From contig CAMLFP010000259.1 of NCBI GenBank assembly GCA_946479335.1, positions 1 to 8,094 on the forward strand: DNA of 8,094 nucleotides, written 5' to 3'. Source of the DNA: an uncultured Archangium sp. Lineage in GTDB: Bacteria > Myxococcota > Myxococcia > Myxococcales > Myxococcaceae. The notes beneath the pieces are model-generated. The model had not been told where the DNA came from. It searched no databases and saw only the letters and a program-made list of their open reading frames with translations. Position 1 is the stretch's first letter; each line of letters starts with the position of its first letter. Shown here one piece after another: positions 1-6,672 of the stretch. Made by a program: the position numbers and the translations under genes.

Positions 1-1561
1 CGTGCAGCGTGCCGTTGAAGAGGCCGGTCTCCTTCTGGAGCAGCAGCACCTCCAAGAGGTCACTCACGTCTTCGGTGTGCGAGATGATGCAGTGTCGCAG
101 CGCGTGGGGCCCCAGCCGCGCCGAGTGGAACGCCGCCGCCTCGAAGATGGCGAGCTCACCCTGCGCGTGGTCCGAATACGTCGCGCCGCGCACGCGCAGC
201 CCGCGCGCGTCGTTGAGCAGCGAGACCAGCACCGCGCGCTTCTGCTTCTCGTTGAGCTTCGAGTACGCGCGCTCGATGCCGGCGGTGGCCAGCAGCTCGG
301 CGACCACCGCCTCGTGCTTGTCGCTGACCTGGCGCAAATCCAACGTCGCGAGGTGGAAGCCGAACACCTCCACCGCGCGGATCAGCCCGTGCAGCCGCAT
401 GTCGGCCAGCGCGCGGCCGTGGCGCTTCACCAACGAGTCTTCGACGACGCGCAGGTCGGCCAGCAGCTCCTCCGAGGTCGCGTACGGCTTCAACCCGGGG
501 ATTTCTGCGCGCAGCGGCGGCGCGCCGGTCAGCGCCCTCAACGCGGCCGCGGTGCGCGAATAGATGGTGGCCAGCGCGCGGCGGTAGGGCTCGTCGCTGC
601 GGTGGTCTGACTGGTCGGGCGATGCCTTCGCCAGCTTCGCCAACGCCGGAGACACCTTCGTCAACGTCAGCGACATCGAGAGCTCCGCGCCCAGTTGGTG
701 CAGCTGCTCGAGGTAGTGCTGCAGCGCGACCTCCGTCTGCCGGGCGAAGGCGCGATTCATGGTGCCCGCGGTGACGTTGGGGTTGCCATCGCGGTCGCCG
801 CCAATCCAGCTCCCGAGGCGCAGGAAGGGCGCGATGTCGTGCCCGGGCAACAGCTGCTCCAGCTCGGCGTAGAGCCGCGGCACCTGCTCGAGGAAGGTCG
901 ACTGGTAATACGAGAGCGCGTTCTCAATCTCGTCGGCCACCGTGAGGCGCGCGAGCCGCAGCATGCGCGTCTGCCACAGCTGCGTGATGCGACCCTTGAG
1001 CTGCGCCGTGTTCCGCGCGAGCTGCTTCGGCGTCAGCTTCGTATCGCGTTCGGCGATGAGCTCCGCGATGGCGCGCGCCGCGTCGAGGATGCTGTGCCGC
1101 TGCACCTCCGTCGGGTGCGCGGTCAGCACCGGAGAGACCACCGCGTGCGCCAGCGTCTGGCTCACCTTCGACGCCGACACACCGCGCGCCTGGAGCTGCG
1201 AGAGCGTGGTCGCCAGCGCCGCCGGCTCCTGCACGCCACTCAACTCGCGCGCCTCCCGCTGCCGCGCCGTCTGGCGGTCTTCGGCGATGTTCGCGAGGAA
1301 CGAGAAGTAGCTGAACGCGCGGATGACGTTCGCCGCGGTGTCATCGGAGAGGCGCTTGAGCAGCGCATCCAACCGGCGGCCGGCGGCCTCGTCTTGCCCG
1401 AGGCGCACCGCCACCGAGAGCTGGCGGATCTGCTCCACCGTGTCGAAGACCTCCTTGCCTTCGCACTCGCGCACCACGTCGCCCAGCAGGCGGCCCAGCA
1501 GCCGGATGTCTTCGATGAGGGGGCGATTCTCTGCGGAGCTGTCGGTGTCGCTGCGAGCCAT
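1..1561 (-). CDS. ppc: Phosphoenolpyruvate carboxylase, N-terminal 520 residues (3' end outside window)
   Basis: This cytoplasmic enzyme carboxylates phosphoenolpyruvate with bicarbonate to give oxaloacetate, refilling the TCA cycle. Translating the minus strand from the ATG at 1561 gives an uninterrupted frame to the window edge. Family landmarks appear in the right order: an N-terminal LLGRLLGDVVRECEG helix (residues 21-35), the catalytic-histidine motif VLTAHPTE (145-152, His149, corresponding to E. coli His138), GGDRDGNPNV (about 254-263), and the FHLATLDLRQ segment followed by the DLLEVLLLQKE helix near the cut. Family members are usually about 880-940 residues, so a little over half is present; the later catalytic lysine and arginine motifs lie beyond position 1. 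No strong ribosome-binding site precedes the ATG, but the N-terminus aligns well with the family by eye. The gene diverges from the PaaX-like gene. No frameshift or codon-use anomaly is visible. Identification is firm. Confidence 0.97.
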   Translation of the reverse strand, partial: MARSDTDSSAENRPLIEDIRLLGRLLGDVVRECEGKEVFDTVEQIRQLSVAVRLGQDEAAGRRLDALLKRLSDDTAANVIRAFSYFSFLANIAEDRQTARQREARELSGVQEPAALATTLSQLQARGVSASKVSQTLAHAVVSPVLTAHPTEVQRHSILDAARAIAELIAERDTKLTPKQLARNTAQLKGRITQLWQTRMLRLARLTVADEIENALSYYQSTFLEQVPRLYAELEQLLPGHDIAPFLRLGSWIGGDRDGNPNVTAGTMNRAFARQTEVALQHYLEQLHQLGAELSMSLTLTKVSPALAKLAKASPDQSDHRSDEPYRRALATIYSRTAAALRALTGAPPLRAEIPGLKPYATSEELLADLRVVEDSLVKRHGRALADMRLHGLIRAVEVFGFHLATLDLRQVSDKHEAVVAELLATAGIERAYSKLNEKQKRAVLVSLLNDARGLRVRGATYSDHAQGELAIFEAAAFHSARLGPHALRHCIISHTEDVSDLLEVLLLQKETGLFNGTLH

Positions 1562-1653
1562 GTCGCGGGGTTAATGCCGTGCGGCACGCGAGGCCAGCGT
1601 GTTGGGTATTACGTCGATTTGCAATTTGCGTCGGTGAGTGAAATATCGGACGG
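1562..1653. promoter_or_regulatory. Divergent intergenic region between ppc and the PaaX-like gene
   Basis: These 92 bases separate two genes read outward, so the promoters of both should lie here or just inside the genes. The stretch is clearly more A/T-rich than its surroundings around 1606-1650. I found no convincing -35/-10 pair. A TTGCAA (1619-1624) and an AAATAT (1641-1646), 16 bases apart, are the nearest thing to a sigma70-type promoter on the plus strand, but this is weak. A small palindrome (1575-1586) lies close to the ppc start. The regulator's own operator, if it autoregulates as many PaaX proteins do, would be expected here; that is inference. Confidence 0.5.
1575..1586. repeat. 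Short palindrome upstream of ppc
   Basis: TGCCG, a two-base centre and CGGCA form a perfect inverted repeat 13 bases before the ppc ATG. It could be an operator half-site pair or a small hairpin in the ppc leader. In DNA this G+C-rich such a short palindrome can arise by chance, so no function is assigned. Confidence 0.3.
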
Positions 1654-2436
1654 GTGGCCACCTCCGCGCAATGGTTCGTGCTCTCGCTGCTGGCGGCCTC
1701 GCGCGGGCAGGCGTTGAGCGCCAACGCGCTGGTGCGCGCCGGCGAGGTGCTGGGCGTCAGCGGCAACGCGATGCGGGTTGCGCTCTCCCGCTTGAGCGCG
1801 AGCGGCGACATCGTGGTGCAGGGCCGCGGGCGGTACGTGCTGCCGGAGCGCCGCCGTCAGGCCGTCGCGCACGTGCGCCGCTACCGGCAGGGCTTCCTCC
1901 CGCGCGTGAAGTGGAGCGGCCGCTTCGTCGGCGTGCTGACCGCGGAGCTCTCTCGCCGCAGCACCGCCGACGTCGCCCGGCGGGAGCGCGCGCTGCAGCT
2001 CGCCGGCTTTCGCCACTTCACGCACGGGCTCTGGCTGCGCCCGGGCAACCTCGAGGGCGGCGCGCCGGCGCTGGCGAGGCAGGTGAAGGCGCTGGGCTTC
2101 GACGAGCGGGCCGACGTCATCGAGGTGACGCTCGACACCGCGCAGCAGCGGGCCTTCGCGCGCGGCTACGACATCGCCGCCGACCAGAAGCGCGCCCGCG
2201 CGTTGCTGCGCCGCGTGAAGCACTTCCTCCGCGCGTTCTCGAAGCTGCCGCCGCGCGAGGTGGCGAAGGAGAGCTTCTTCCTCGGCGACGAGGTGCTGCG
2301 CTTCCTCGCCCGAGACCCGCTGTTGCCGGAGCAACTGGCCGACGCGCGCCCCCGCGAAGCGCTCGCCGCCGCGATGGAGGCCCTCGACGAGCGCGCCTTC
2401 GCCGTCTGGCAGACCATCTTGAAGGAGACCCCATGA
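1654..2436 (+). CDS. PaaX-family transcriptional regulator
   Basis: This is a predicted 260-residue cytoplasmic DNA-binding protein of the PaaX family, whose founder represses the phenylacetate catabolic genes and is released by phenylacetyl-CoA. Residues 5-62 form the winged-helix domain, with a PaaX-like recognition region SGNAMRVALSRLSASGDI. The middle holds the family pattern of a WSGRF strand (87-91) and GFRHFTHGLWLRP (118-130). The C-terminal PaaX domain ends with FLARDPLLPEQL (217-228), close to the family's conserved aromatic/Asp-Pro/Leu-Pro motif. The GTG at 1654 is the only start that keeps the winged helix, because an in-frame TGA lies at 1639-1641. No clear ribosome-binding site precedes it. 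The stop overlaps the desaturase start (ATGA), so the two are probably co-transcribed and translationally coupled. No phenylacetate or other aromatic-degradation gene is nearby, so the effector is unknown and may instead be lipid-related (inference). Confidence 0.88.
   Translation: MATSAQWFVLSLLAASRGQALSANALVRAGEVLGVSGNAMRVALSRLSASGDIVVQGRGRYVLPERRRQAVAHVRRYRQGFLPRVKWSGRFVGVLTAELSRRSTADVARRERALQLAGFRHFTHGLWLRPGNLEGGAPALARQVKALGFDERADVIEVTLDTAQQRAFARGYDIAADQKRARALLRRVKHFLRAFSKLPPREVAKESFFLGDEVLRFLARDPLLPEQLADARPREALAAAMEALDERAFAVWQTILKETP
2422..2427 (+). promoter_or_regulatory. Ribosome-binding site of the desaturase gene
   Basis: AAGGAG lies inside the last codons of the PaaX-like gene, five bases before the ATG at 2433. 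It fixes the desaturase start and supports coupled translation through the ATGA overlap. Confidence 0.75.
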
Positions 2437-3398
2437 GACGCACCGCCAACGACTGGCTCTCGCCCGACGAGATCCGCGAATTCGTCACGCCCAGCAACGC
2501 GCGCGGCTTCCTCTCGGTCGCGGTGAGCTGGGGCGTCATCGCCGGCGCGTTCGCGCTCCTCGCGTACTTCCCGACGAACCCGTTCGCGTGGGTGGTGGCG
2601 CTGGTACTGCTCGGCGGCCGGCACCTGGGCCTCTCGATTTTGATGCACGAGTGCGCGCACCAGTCGCTCTTCGCCACGCCGTGGCTCAACGACGTCATCG
2701 GCCAGTGGCTGTGCGCCGCGCCGGAGTGGCAGCGGCTCCACGCGTACCGCGCGCACCACTTCAAGCACCACGCGCGCACCTCGCTCGACGACGACCCGGA
2801 CCTCGTGTTGGCCGCGCCGTTCCCCACCACGCGCGCGAGCCTGGTGCGCAAGTTCCTCCGCGACGTGACGGGGCTCGCGTACTTCCGCCGCGTCGCCGCG
2901 CTGCTGCTGATGGACGCGGGCGTGCTGGTCTACACGGCGTCGACGGGCGCGACGTACGCGCAGCCGCGGCCGTCACCCGGGCAGATGCTCAAGTCACTCA
3001 TCGCGAACTTCGGGCCAGTGCTGCTCACCAACGCGGTGCTCTTCGGCGTTCTCGCGGCGAGCGGGCACGCGTGGCTCTACGGCGTGTGGGTTCTCTCGTG
3101 GGCGACGACCTTCAGCCTCTTCGTGCGCATCCGCTCCATCGCCGAACACGCGGTGACGGAGACCGGCAGCGACCCGCTCAAGAACACGCGCACCACGCAG
3201 GCGCACGTGCTGGCGCGGCTGACGGTGGCGCCGCACCACGTGAACTACCACCTCGAGCACCACCTCCTGCCGAAGGTGCCGCACTACAAGCTGCGCGCGC
3301 TCCACGCGCTGCTGCGCGAACGCGGCGCCTACGCTGACGCCACGCACGCGCCCGGGTACTTCGAGGTGCTGCGGCTGGCCGTCAGTCATTCCCCTTGA
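2433..3398 (+). CDS. Membrane fatty-acid desaturase family protein
   Basis: A 321-residue integral membrane di-iron enzyme predicted to introduce a double bond (or hydroxyl) into an acyl chain using oxygen and electrons from a reductase or ferredoxin. All three histidine boxes are present: HECAH (72-76), HxxHH within HHFKHH (109-113) and HxxHH as HLEHH (273-277). An additional histidine lies in IAEHA (H239), in the segment RIRSIAEHA. Hydrophobic stretches at about 25-45, 52-71, 155-170 and 193-230 fit a hairpin-type membrane topology. Length is in the normal range. No fused cytochrome b5 or ferredoxin domain is present, so electrons must come from a separate protein not in this window. The start is set by an AAGGAG and the ATGA overlap with the regulator gene. 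The last 17 bases overlap the converging rtcB-like gene. The family is certain; substrate (phospholipid acyl, sphingolipid or another lipid) and regiospecificity cannot be read from the sequence. Confidence 0.93.
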   Translation: MRRTANDWLSPDEIREFVTPSNARGFLSVAVSWGVIAGAFALLAYFPTNPFAWVVALVLLGGRHLGLSILMHECAHQSLFATPWLNDVIGQWLCAAPEWQRLHAYRAHHFKHHARTSLDDDPDLVLAAPFPTTRASLVRKFLRDVTGLAYFRRVAALLLMDAGVLVYTASTGATYAQPRPSPGQMLKSLIANFGPVLLTNAVLFGVLAASGHAWLYGVWVLSWATTFSLFVRIRSIAEHAVTETGSDPLKNTRTTQAHVLARLTVAPHHVNYHLEHHLLPKVPHYKLRALHALLRERGAYADATHAPGYFEVLRLAVSHSP

Positions 3399-4704
3399 TG
3401 CAGGCGATGGGCTTGAGGCGCTTGTGCACGCGCGCGAGGCCGGCGGTCTCCACCGCGTTCAGCACCTGGTTCAGGTCTTTGTAGCAGGGGCCTGATTCGT
3501 CCAACGGGGTGTGGCGCGTGTTGAGCAGCACGCCCAGCTTCGCCATGCGCAGGTCGGTGTGCTTCTGGTCCAACGCCTGCTTCGCCTTCGTGCGTGAGAG
3601 CGCCCGGCCGGCGCCGTGGTTGATGGAGTGCAGCGACTCCTTCGCGCCCGCGTCGGCGAAGAGGATGGCGCTGCCCGTCTCCATCGACCCGGGGATGAGA
3701 ATCGGGTGGCCGGAGTCCTTCCACACCGTGCCCTCGAGCGCGGCGTGCCCCGCGGGGAAGGCGCGCGTCGCGCCCTTGCGCGCCACGTAGCGGCCGCTCT
3801 CGCGTTGGATGAGGTTGTGCGAAATCTCGTAATAGACGCGCGCCTCGCCGCCGAAGACCTTCTCCACCGCCTCGCAGACGGCGTCGCCGATGACGAGCCG
3901 GTTCGCGATGGCGAAGTTGGCGGCCATGTTGTGGAGGTTCCAGTACGCGCGGCCCAGCGGCGACTCCGCGTCGAGCCACACCTTGTCTTCGCTGCGCCCG
4001 GTGAGGCCCAGCAGCGCCGCGCCGCGCACGAAGAAGTCCTTCGCGATGTTCCACCCGAAGCCGCGGCTGCCGGTGTGGAGCATCACCCAGACCTTCCCGT
4101 CTTCATCGAGCTGCATCTCGCAGAAGTGGTTGCCGCCGCCGAGCGAGCCCAGCTGCGCGCGCTTGCTCCACGCGCGCTCGGGGATGTCGACGCTGTCGTC
4201 CTCCACGGGCACGCACGCGCGCTCGGTGACGTCGGAGCTGCGGCCCAGCGCCTTCGCGCCGTAGCGCACCACGTCTTTGATCTTCTTGAGCGTCGTGCCG
4301 CGCGCGCCCGACTGGCCCACGCCGACGCCGATGCGGTTGACGACCTCGTCGATCCACAACCGGCGCTTCTCGGGGTCCTTCACGTCGGCCCACGTGAGCG
4401 ACGTCGAGAGCTGCACCATGCCGCAGCCGATGTCGTAGCCCGCGGCCGTCGGCAGCAGCACGCCCTCGGTCTCGATGGCGGTGCCGATGGGCACGCCGTA
4501 GCCGACGTGACAATCAGGCGTGAGCACCACGCGCGTCGCCCCGGGGAACGAGCACGCGTTCACCACCTGCGCGAAGACGTCCTCCTCTACGGCGGCAAGG
4601 AGCTCGTCGGACAAGAAGAGATGCGCGTCGCAGCGCATGGTCTTGCGCTTCGGCAGCACCCAGTGCGCGGGCCCGGCGTTCTCGAGGGTCAACTTCCAGC
4701 TCAT
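3382..4704 (-). CDS. rtcB: RtcB-family RNA ligase (3'-phosphate to 5'-OH)
   Basis: RtcB joins RNA 2',3'-cyclic or 3'-phosphate ends to 5'-hydroxyl ends using GTP and manganese, in tRNA splicing or repair of nuclease-cleaved RNA. The 440-residue product carries the full set of family motifs: PDCHVGYG (63-70), DIGCGM (91-96, metal-binding Asp and Cys), LGSLGGGNHF (185-194), LHTGSRG (209-215), ISHNLIQ (294-300), IPGSMETGS (337-345) and HGAGRALSR (363-371), whose His363 matches the guanylylated histidine (His337 in E. coli). So it should be active. The ATG at 4704 gives the conserved MSWKL start and has a weak GGGA eight bases upstream; an upstream in-frame ATG at 4761 would add 19 residues with no ribosome-binding site or similarity and is not preferred. 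Neither RtcA, archease nor the RtcR activator is encoded in this window, so regulation and partners are unknown. The gene converges on the desaturase and diverges from the cyclase. Confidence 0.93.
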   Translation of the reverse strand: MSWKLTLENAGPAHWVLPKRKTMRCDAHLFLSDELLAAVEEDVFAQVVNACSFPGATRVVLTPDCHVGYGVPIGTAIETEGVLLPTAAGYDIGCGMVQLSTSLTWADVKDPEKRRLWIDEVVNRIGVGVGQSGARGTTLKKIKDVVRYGAKALGRSSDVTERACVPVEDDSVDIPERAWSKRAQLGSLGGGNHFCEMQLDEDGKVWVMLHTGSRGFGWNIAKDFFVRGAALLGLTGRSEDKVWLDAESPLGRAYWNLHNMAANFAIANRLVIGDAVCEAVEKVFGGEARVYYEISHNLIQRESGRYVARKGATRAFPAGHAALEGTVWKDSGHPILIPGSMETGSAILFADAGAKESLHSINHGAGRALSRTKAKQALDQKHTDLRMAKLGVLLNTRHTPLDESGPCYKDLNQVLNAVETAGLARVHKRLKPIACIKGND

Positions 4705-4796
4705 GATGCGTTTCCCGACGAAGGGCCGGGTGCATTCTGACAGGTACGACGCGGCGCACATTGGCGCCGTTGCGAGTGGTACGGAGGGCTCGCAAG
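4705..4796. promoter_or_regulatory. Divergent intergenic region between rtcB and the diguanylate cyclase gene
   Basis: These 92 bases must hold or adjoin the promoters of both outward-reading genes. I see no good sigma70 or sigma54 (GG-N10-GC type) promoter in it on either strand. On the minus strand a CAGAAT-like -10 sits roughly 25-30 bases before the rtcB ATG but lacks a matching -35. The absence of an obvious sigma54 site matters because the enterobacterial rtcBA operon depends on sigma54 and RtcR; this copy is apparently controlled differently. Confidence 0.45.
4783..4788 (+). promoter_or_regulatory. Ribosome-binding site deciding the cyclase start
   Basis: GGAGGG lies about eight bases before the ATG at 4797. 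It is the best Shine-Dalgarno match for this gene and favours that ATG over the TTG at 4761 and the ATG at 4830. The ATG at 4830 has only a run of G about nine bases upstream. Confidence 0.65.
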
Positions 4797-5684
4797 ATGT
4801 ACCGCGTTGGGTCCGGGGGGCCTTCCAAGATGGAAATCGACCAGTTCGCCCACGCGCTGCTTGAAGCGGCGCCCGACGCCGTTCTGGTGGTCGACGCCGC
4901 CGGCCTCGTGGTGCGGGTGAACGCGCAGCTCGAAGCGTTGCTTGGCTACGGGCGCGAAGAGCTGGTGGGCCGCTCGGTGGAGCGCCTGGTGCCGGCTGCG
5001 GAGCGGCTCCATCACGCGCGTTGGCGCGAGCGTTACAACGGCGCGCCGACGCGACGGCGCATGGGCGGCCACGCGCTGGAGGTGAAGGCCGTGCGCCGCG
5101 ATGGCACCGAGGTGCCGGTGGAGATCACCCTCGCGCAGGTGCGGCTCGGAGACACATGCCTCACCATCGCCGTGCTGCGCGACCTGTCTGATCGCCGCAA
5201 GCTCGAGGAGCACCTGCTGTTCTTGTCGACGCACGACACGTTGACGGGCCTCGCGAACCGCAGCGCCTTCGACGAAGCGCTGACCCGGCTCGACGAGCGC
5301 GGCCCGCACCCCATCGCGGTGGTGATGGTCGACCTCGACGGCCTCAAGCGGGTGAACGACGAGTGCGGCCACGCGGCCGGCGACGCGTTGCTGCGCCGGG
5401 TGGCGACGGTGCTCAAGGCGACGTTCCGTTCGACCGACCTCGTGGCGCGCATCGGCGGCGACGAGTTCGCGGTGCTGGCGCCGGGGCGCGACGTGTCGGC
5501 GTCGCAGCTGCTCGGGGCGCGCGTGCAGCGGGCCGTCGACGCGCACAACGCGGGGTACGCGGGCGACCCGCTCAGCATCTCGGTGGGCATCGCGGTGGCG
5601 CACACCGGCGTGCCGGTCTCGAGCGCGCTGCAAGACGCCGACGCGCGCATGTACGCGATGAAGCGCTCGCACTACGACCGGTGA
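4797..5684 (+). CDS. PAS-GGDEF diguanylate cyclase
   Basis: A 295-residue soluble protein predicted to make cyclic di-GMP from two GTP, the messenger that governs motility, adhesion and polysaccharide output. A PAS sensor domain covers about residues 15-130, including the FAHALLEAAPDAVLVVD start and a YGREELVGRSVERLVP segment. A helical linker with DRRKLEEHLLFLSTHDTLTG joins it to the GGDEF domain (about 140-292). The active-site motif is intact as GGDEF (220-224). The inhibitory I-site RxxD is present as RSTD (211-214), five residues before GGDEF, so product feedback is expected. The VDLDGLKRVND motif (178-188) supplies metal-binding and guanine-contact residues. There is no signal peptide, membrane span or EAL domain, so the PAS domain should sense a cytoplasmic cue; its ligand cannot be read from the sequence. 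Start chosen from the strong ribosome-binding site. The stop touches the stop of the converging glycosyltransferase gene. Confidence 0.94.
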   Translation: MYRVGSGGPSKMEIDQFAHALLEAAPDAVLVVDAAGLVVRVNAQLEALLGYGREELVGRSVERLVPAAERLHHARWRERYNGAPTRRRMGGHALEVKAVRRDGTEVPVEITLAQVRLGDTCLTIAVLRDLSDRRKLEEHLLFLSTHDTLTGLANRSAFDEALTRLDERGPHPIAVVMVDLDGLKRVNDECGHAAGDALLRRVATVLKATFRSTDLVARIGGDEFAVLAPGRDVSASQLLGARVQRAVDAHNAGYAGDPLSISVGIAVAHTGVPVSSALQDADARMYAMKRSHYDR

Positions 5685-6665
5685 TCAACGCAGCGCCGCA
5701 GACAGCTCCGCGCGGAGGTCGGCGCGCGCGTGCGTCAGGTCGACCATGCGGTGCGGGGCGTAGGCGTGGCCCCAGCGCGCGACGTCCATGTGGAGGAAGA
5801 GCGCGACGGTGGGGCAGCCCACCGCGACCGAGAGGTGCATCGGCCCGGTGTTGTTGCACACCGTCACCGCCGCGCCGCGCATCAGCGCCGCGAGCTGCTC
5901 GATGGAGGTCGCCGGCGCGCGCGTGGCCGCTCCGCACCCGCTGCACACCGCGTCGGCGAGCGACTCTTCTCCAGGCCCCCAGGTGACGACGGGCGTGACG
6001 CCGAGCTGCGCGAGCACGTTGGCCGCCTCGATGAAGGTCTCCGGCTTCACGCGCCGGTAGTCGAGGCGGCCGCCGGGGTTCACCACCGCGTAGCGGCCCT
6101 GCACCACCGAGAAGGGCGCGGTCTCGCGAAACGACAACCGGGGCTCCGCCGGGAGTGACGCGAGCGGCGCTCCGAGGTGCGCGCGCTGCCGGAACTCCGA
6201 CGACGTGCCCTCGAGCGGCGCGACGGGGTGGTCCATCAGCCACCGAGACGGAAAGTTCGCGGGGCCGATGACGGGGCCGTGCGCAGCGCAGAGGCGCGCG
6301 ACGACGGCGGAGGTGACGGCGGGCTCCGCCCAGTTGCCGCAGTTGATGACCGCGTCGAAGCGCTGCGCGCGGAGCTCCCGGAGCACCGCGAGGCTGCGCC
6401 GCCAGTCCCACAGGCGCGCGAGCGAGGGGTGGCCTTCCAACACGCGGCGCATCTTCGGGTGCGTCAGCAGGTGCACCTCGTGGCCGGCCGCGTGGAGCGC
6501 GTCGAACAGCGGCGTCGTCAACAGCGCTTCACCGACGCGGTTGTCGATGCGCACCACGAGGACCTTGAGGGGCTTCTTCGCGGGCAGCGGGCGCTTGCGA
6601 CGCCACAGCCACACCGCCATCACCATGGCGAAGACGACCTTCGCCAACCGCTCCAGATGCTTCAC
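5685..6665 (-). CDS. Glycosyltransferase family 9 (heptosyltransferase-like) protein
   Basis: The 326-residue product resembles GT9 enzymes such as the ADP-heptose:LPS heptosyltransferases WaaC/WaaF, which add sugars to the lipopolysaccharide core on the cytoplasmic face of the inner membrane. Visible GT9 features are a first Rossmann strand KVLVVRIDNRVGEALLTTPL (34-53), the second-domain start VVNPGGR (194-200), VTWGPGEE (227-234) and CNNTGPMHLSVAVGCPTVAL (270-289). Two acidic positions important in WaaC look altered: the usual GD of the N-terminal loop is GE (residues 45-46), and the DTGxxH motif reads NTGPMH (272-277). A hydrophobic stretch followed by basic residues (about 10-25, VFAMVMAVWLWRRKR) could anchor it to the membrane. 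The GTG at 6665 lacks a ribosome-binding site and lies seven bases after the stop of the small upstream gene, suggesting coupled translation; an ATG at 6626 is the alternative. The donor sugar is not determinable; other GT9 surface-glycan roles remain possible. Confidence 0.88.
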   Translation of the reverse strand: MKHLERLAKVVFAMVMAVWLWRRKRPLPAKKPLKVLVVRIDNRVGEALLTTPLFDALHAAGHEVHLLTHPKMRRVLEGHPSLARLWDWRRSLAVLRELRAQRFDAVINCGNWAEPAVTSAVVARLCAAHGPVIGPANFPSRWLMDHPVAPLEGTSSEFRQRAHLGAPLASLPAEPRLSFRETAPFSVVQGRYAVVNPGGRLDYRRVKPETFIEAANVLAQLGVTPVVTWGPGEESLADAVCSGCGAATRAPATSIEQLAALMRGAAVTVCNNTGPMHLSVAVGCPTVALFLHMDVARWGHAYAPHRMVDLTHARADLRAELSAALR

Positions 6666-6672
6666 GAGACGT

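Noticed and set aside
1616..1630. Tandem-like ATTTGCAATTTGC stretch considered as a repeat or operator
   Set aside because: Only two partial copies of six or seven bases are present, which is too short to separate from chance without comparing relatives.
695..1717. A long plus-strand open frame (340 codons) antisense to ppc
   Set aside because: Its product is Arg/Ala/His/Leu-rich with no domain pattern, and the opposite strand encodes an unmistakable PEP carboxylase. High G+C removes stop codons from antisense frames.
1638..2432. In-frame upstream extension of the desaturase to an ATG at 1638
   Set aside because: This stretch reads the PaaX-like gene in the wrong frame and is Arg/Ala noise. 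The ATG at 2433 has a ribosome-binding site, and normal desaturase length starts there.
3616..4740. A 374-codon plus-strand open frame antisense to rtcB
   Set aside because: Low-complexity Arg/Ala/His/Val product with no recognisable motif; it shadows the fully motif-supported RtcB frame.
4705..4761. RtcB start at the in-frame ATG 4761 (19 extra residues)
   Set aside because: No ribosome-binding site precedes it and the added residues do not look like the RtcB N-terminus, whereas the ATG at 4704 gives a natural start.
4701..5672. A 323-codon minus-strand open frame antisense to the cyclase
   Set aside because: Arg/His/Ala-rich product without domains; the plus strand has complete PAS and GGDEF motifs.
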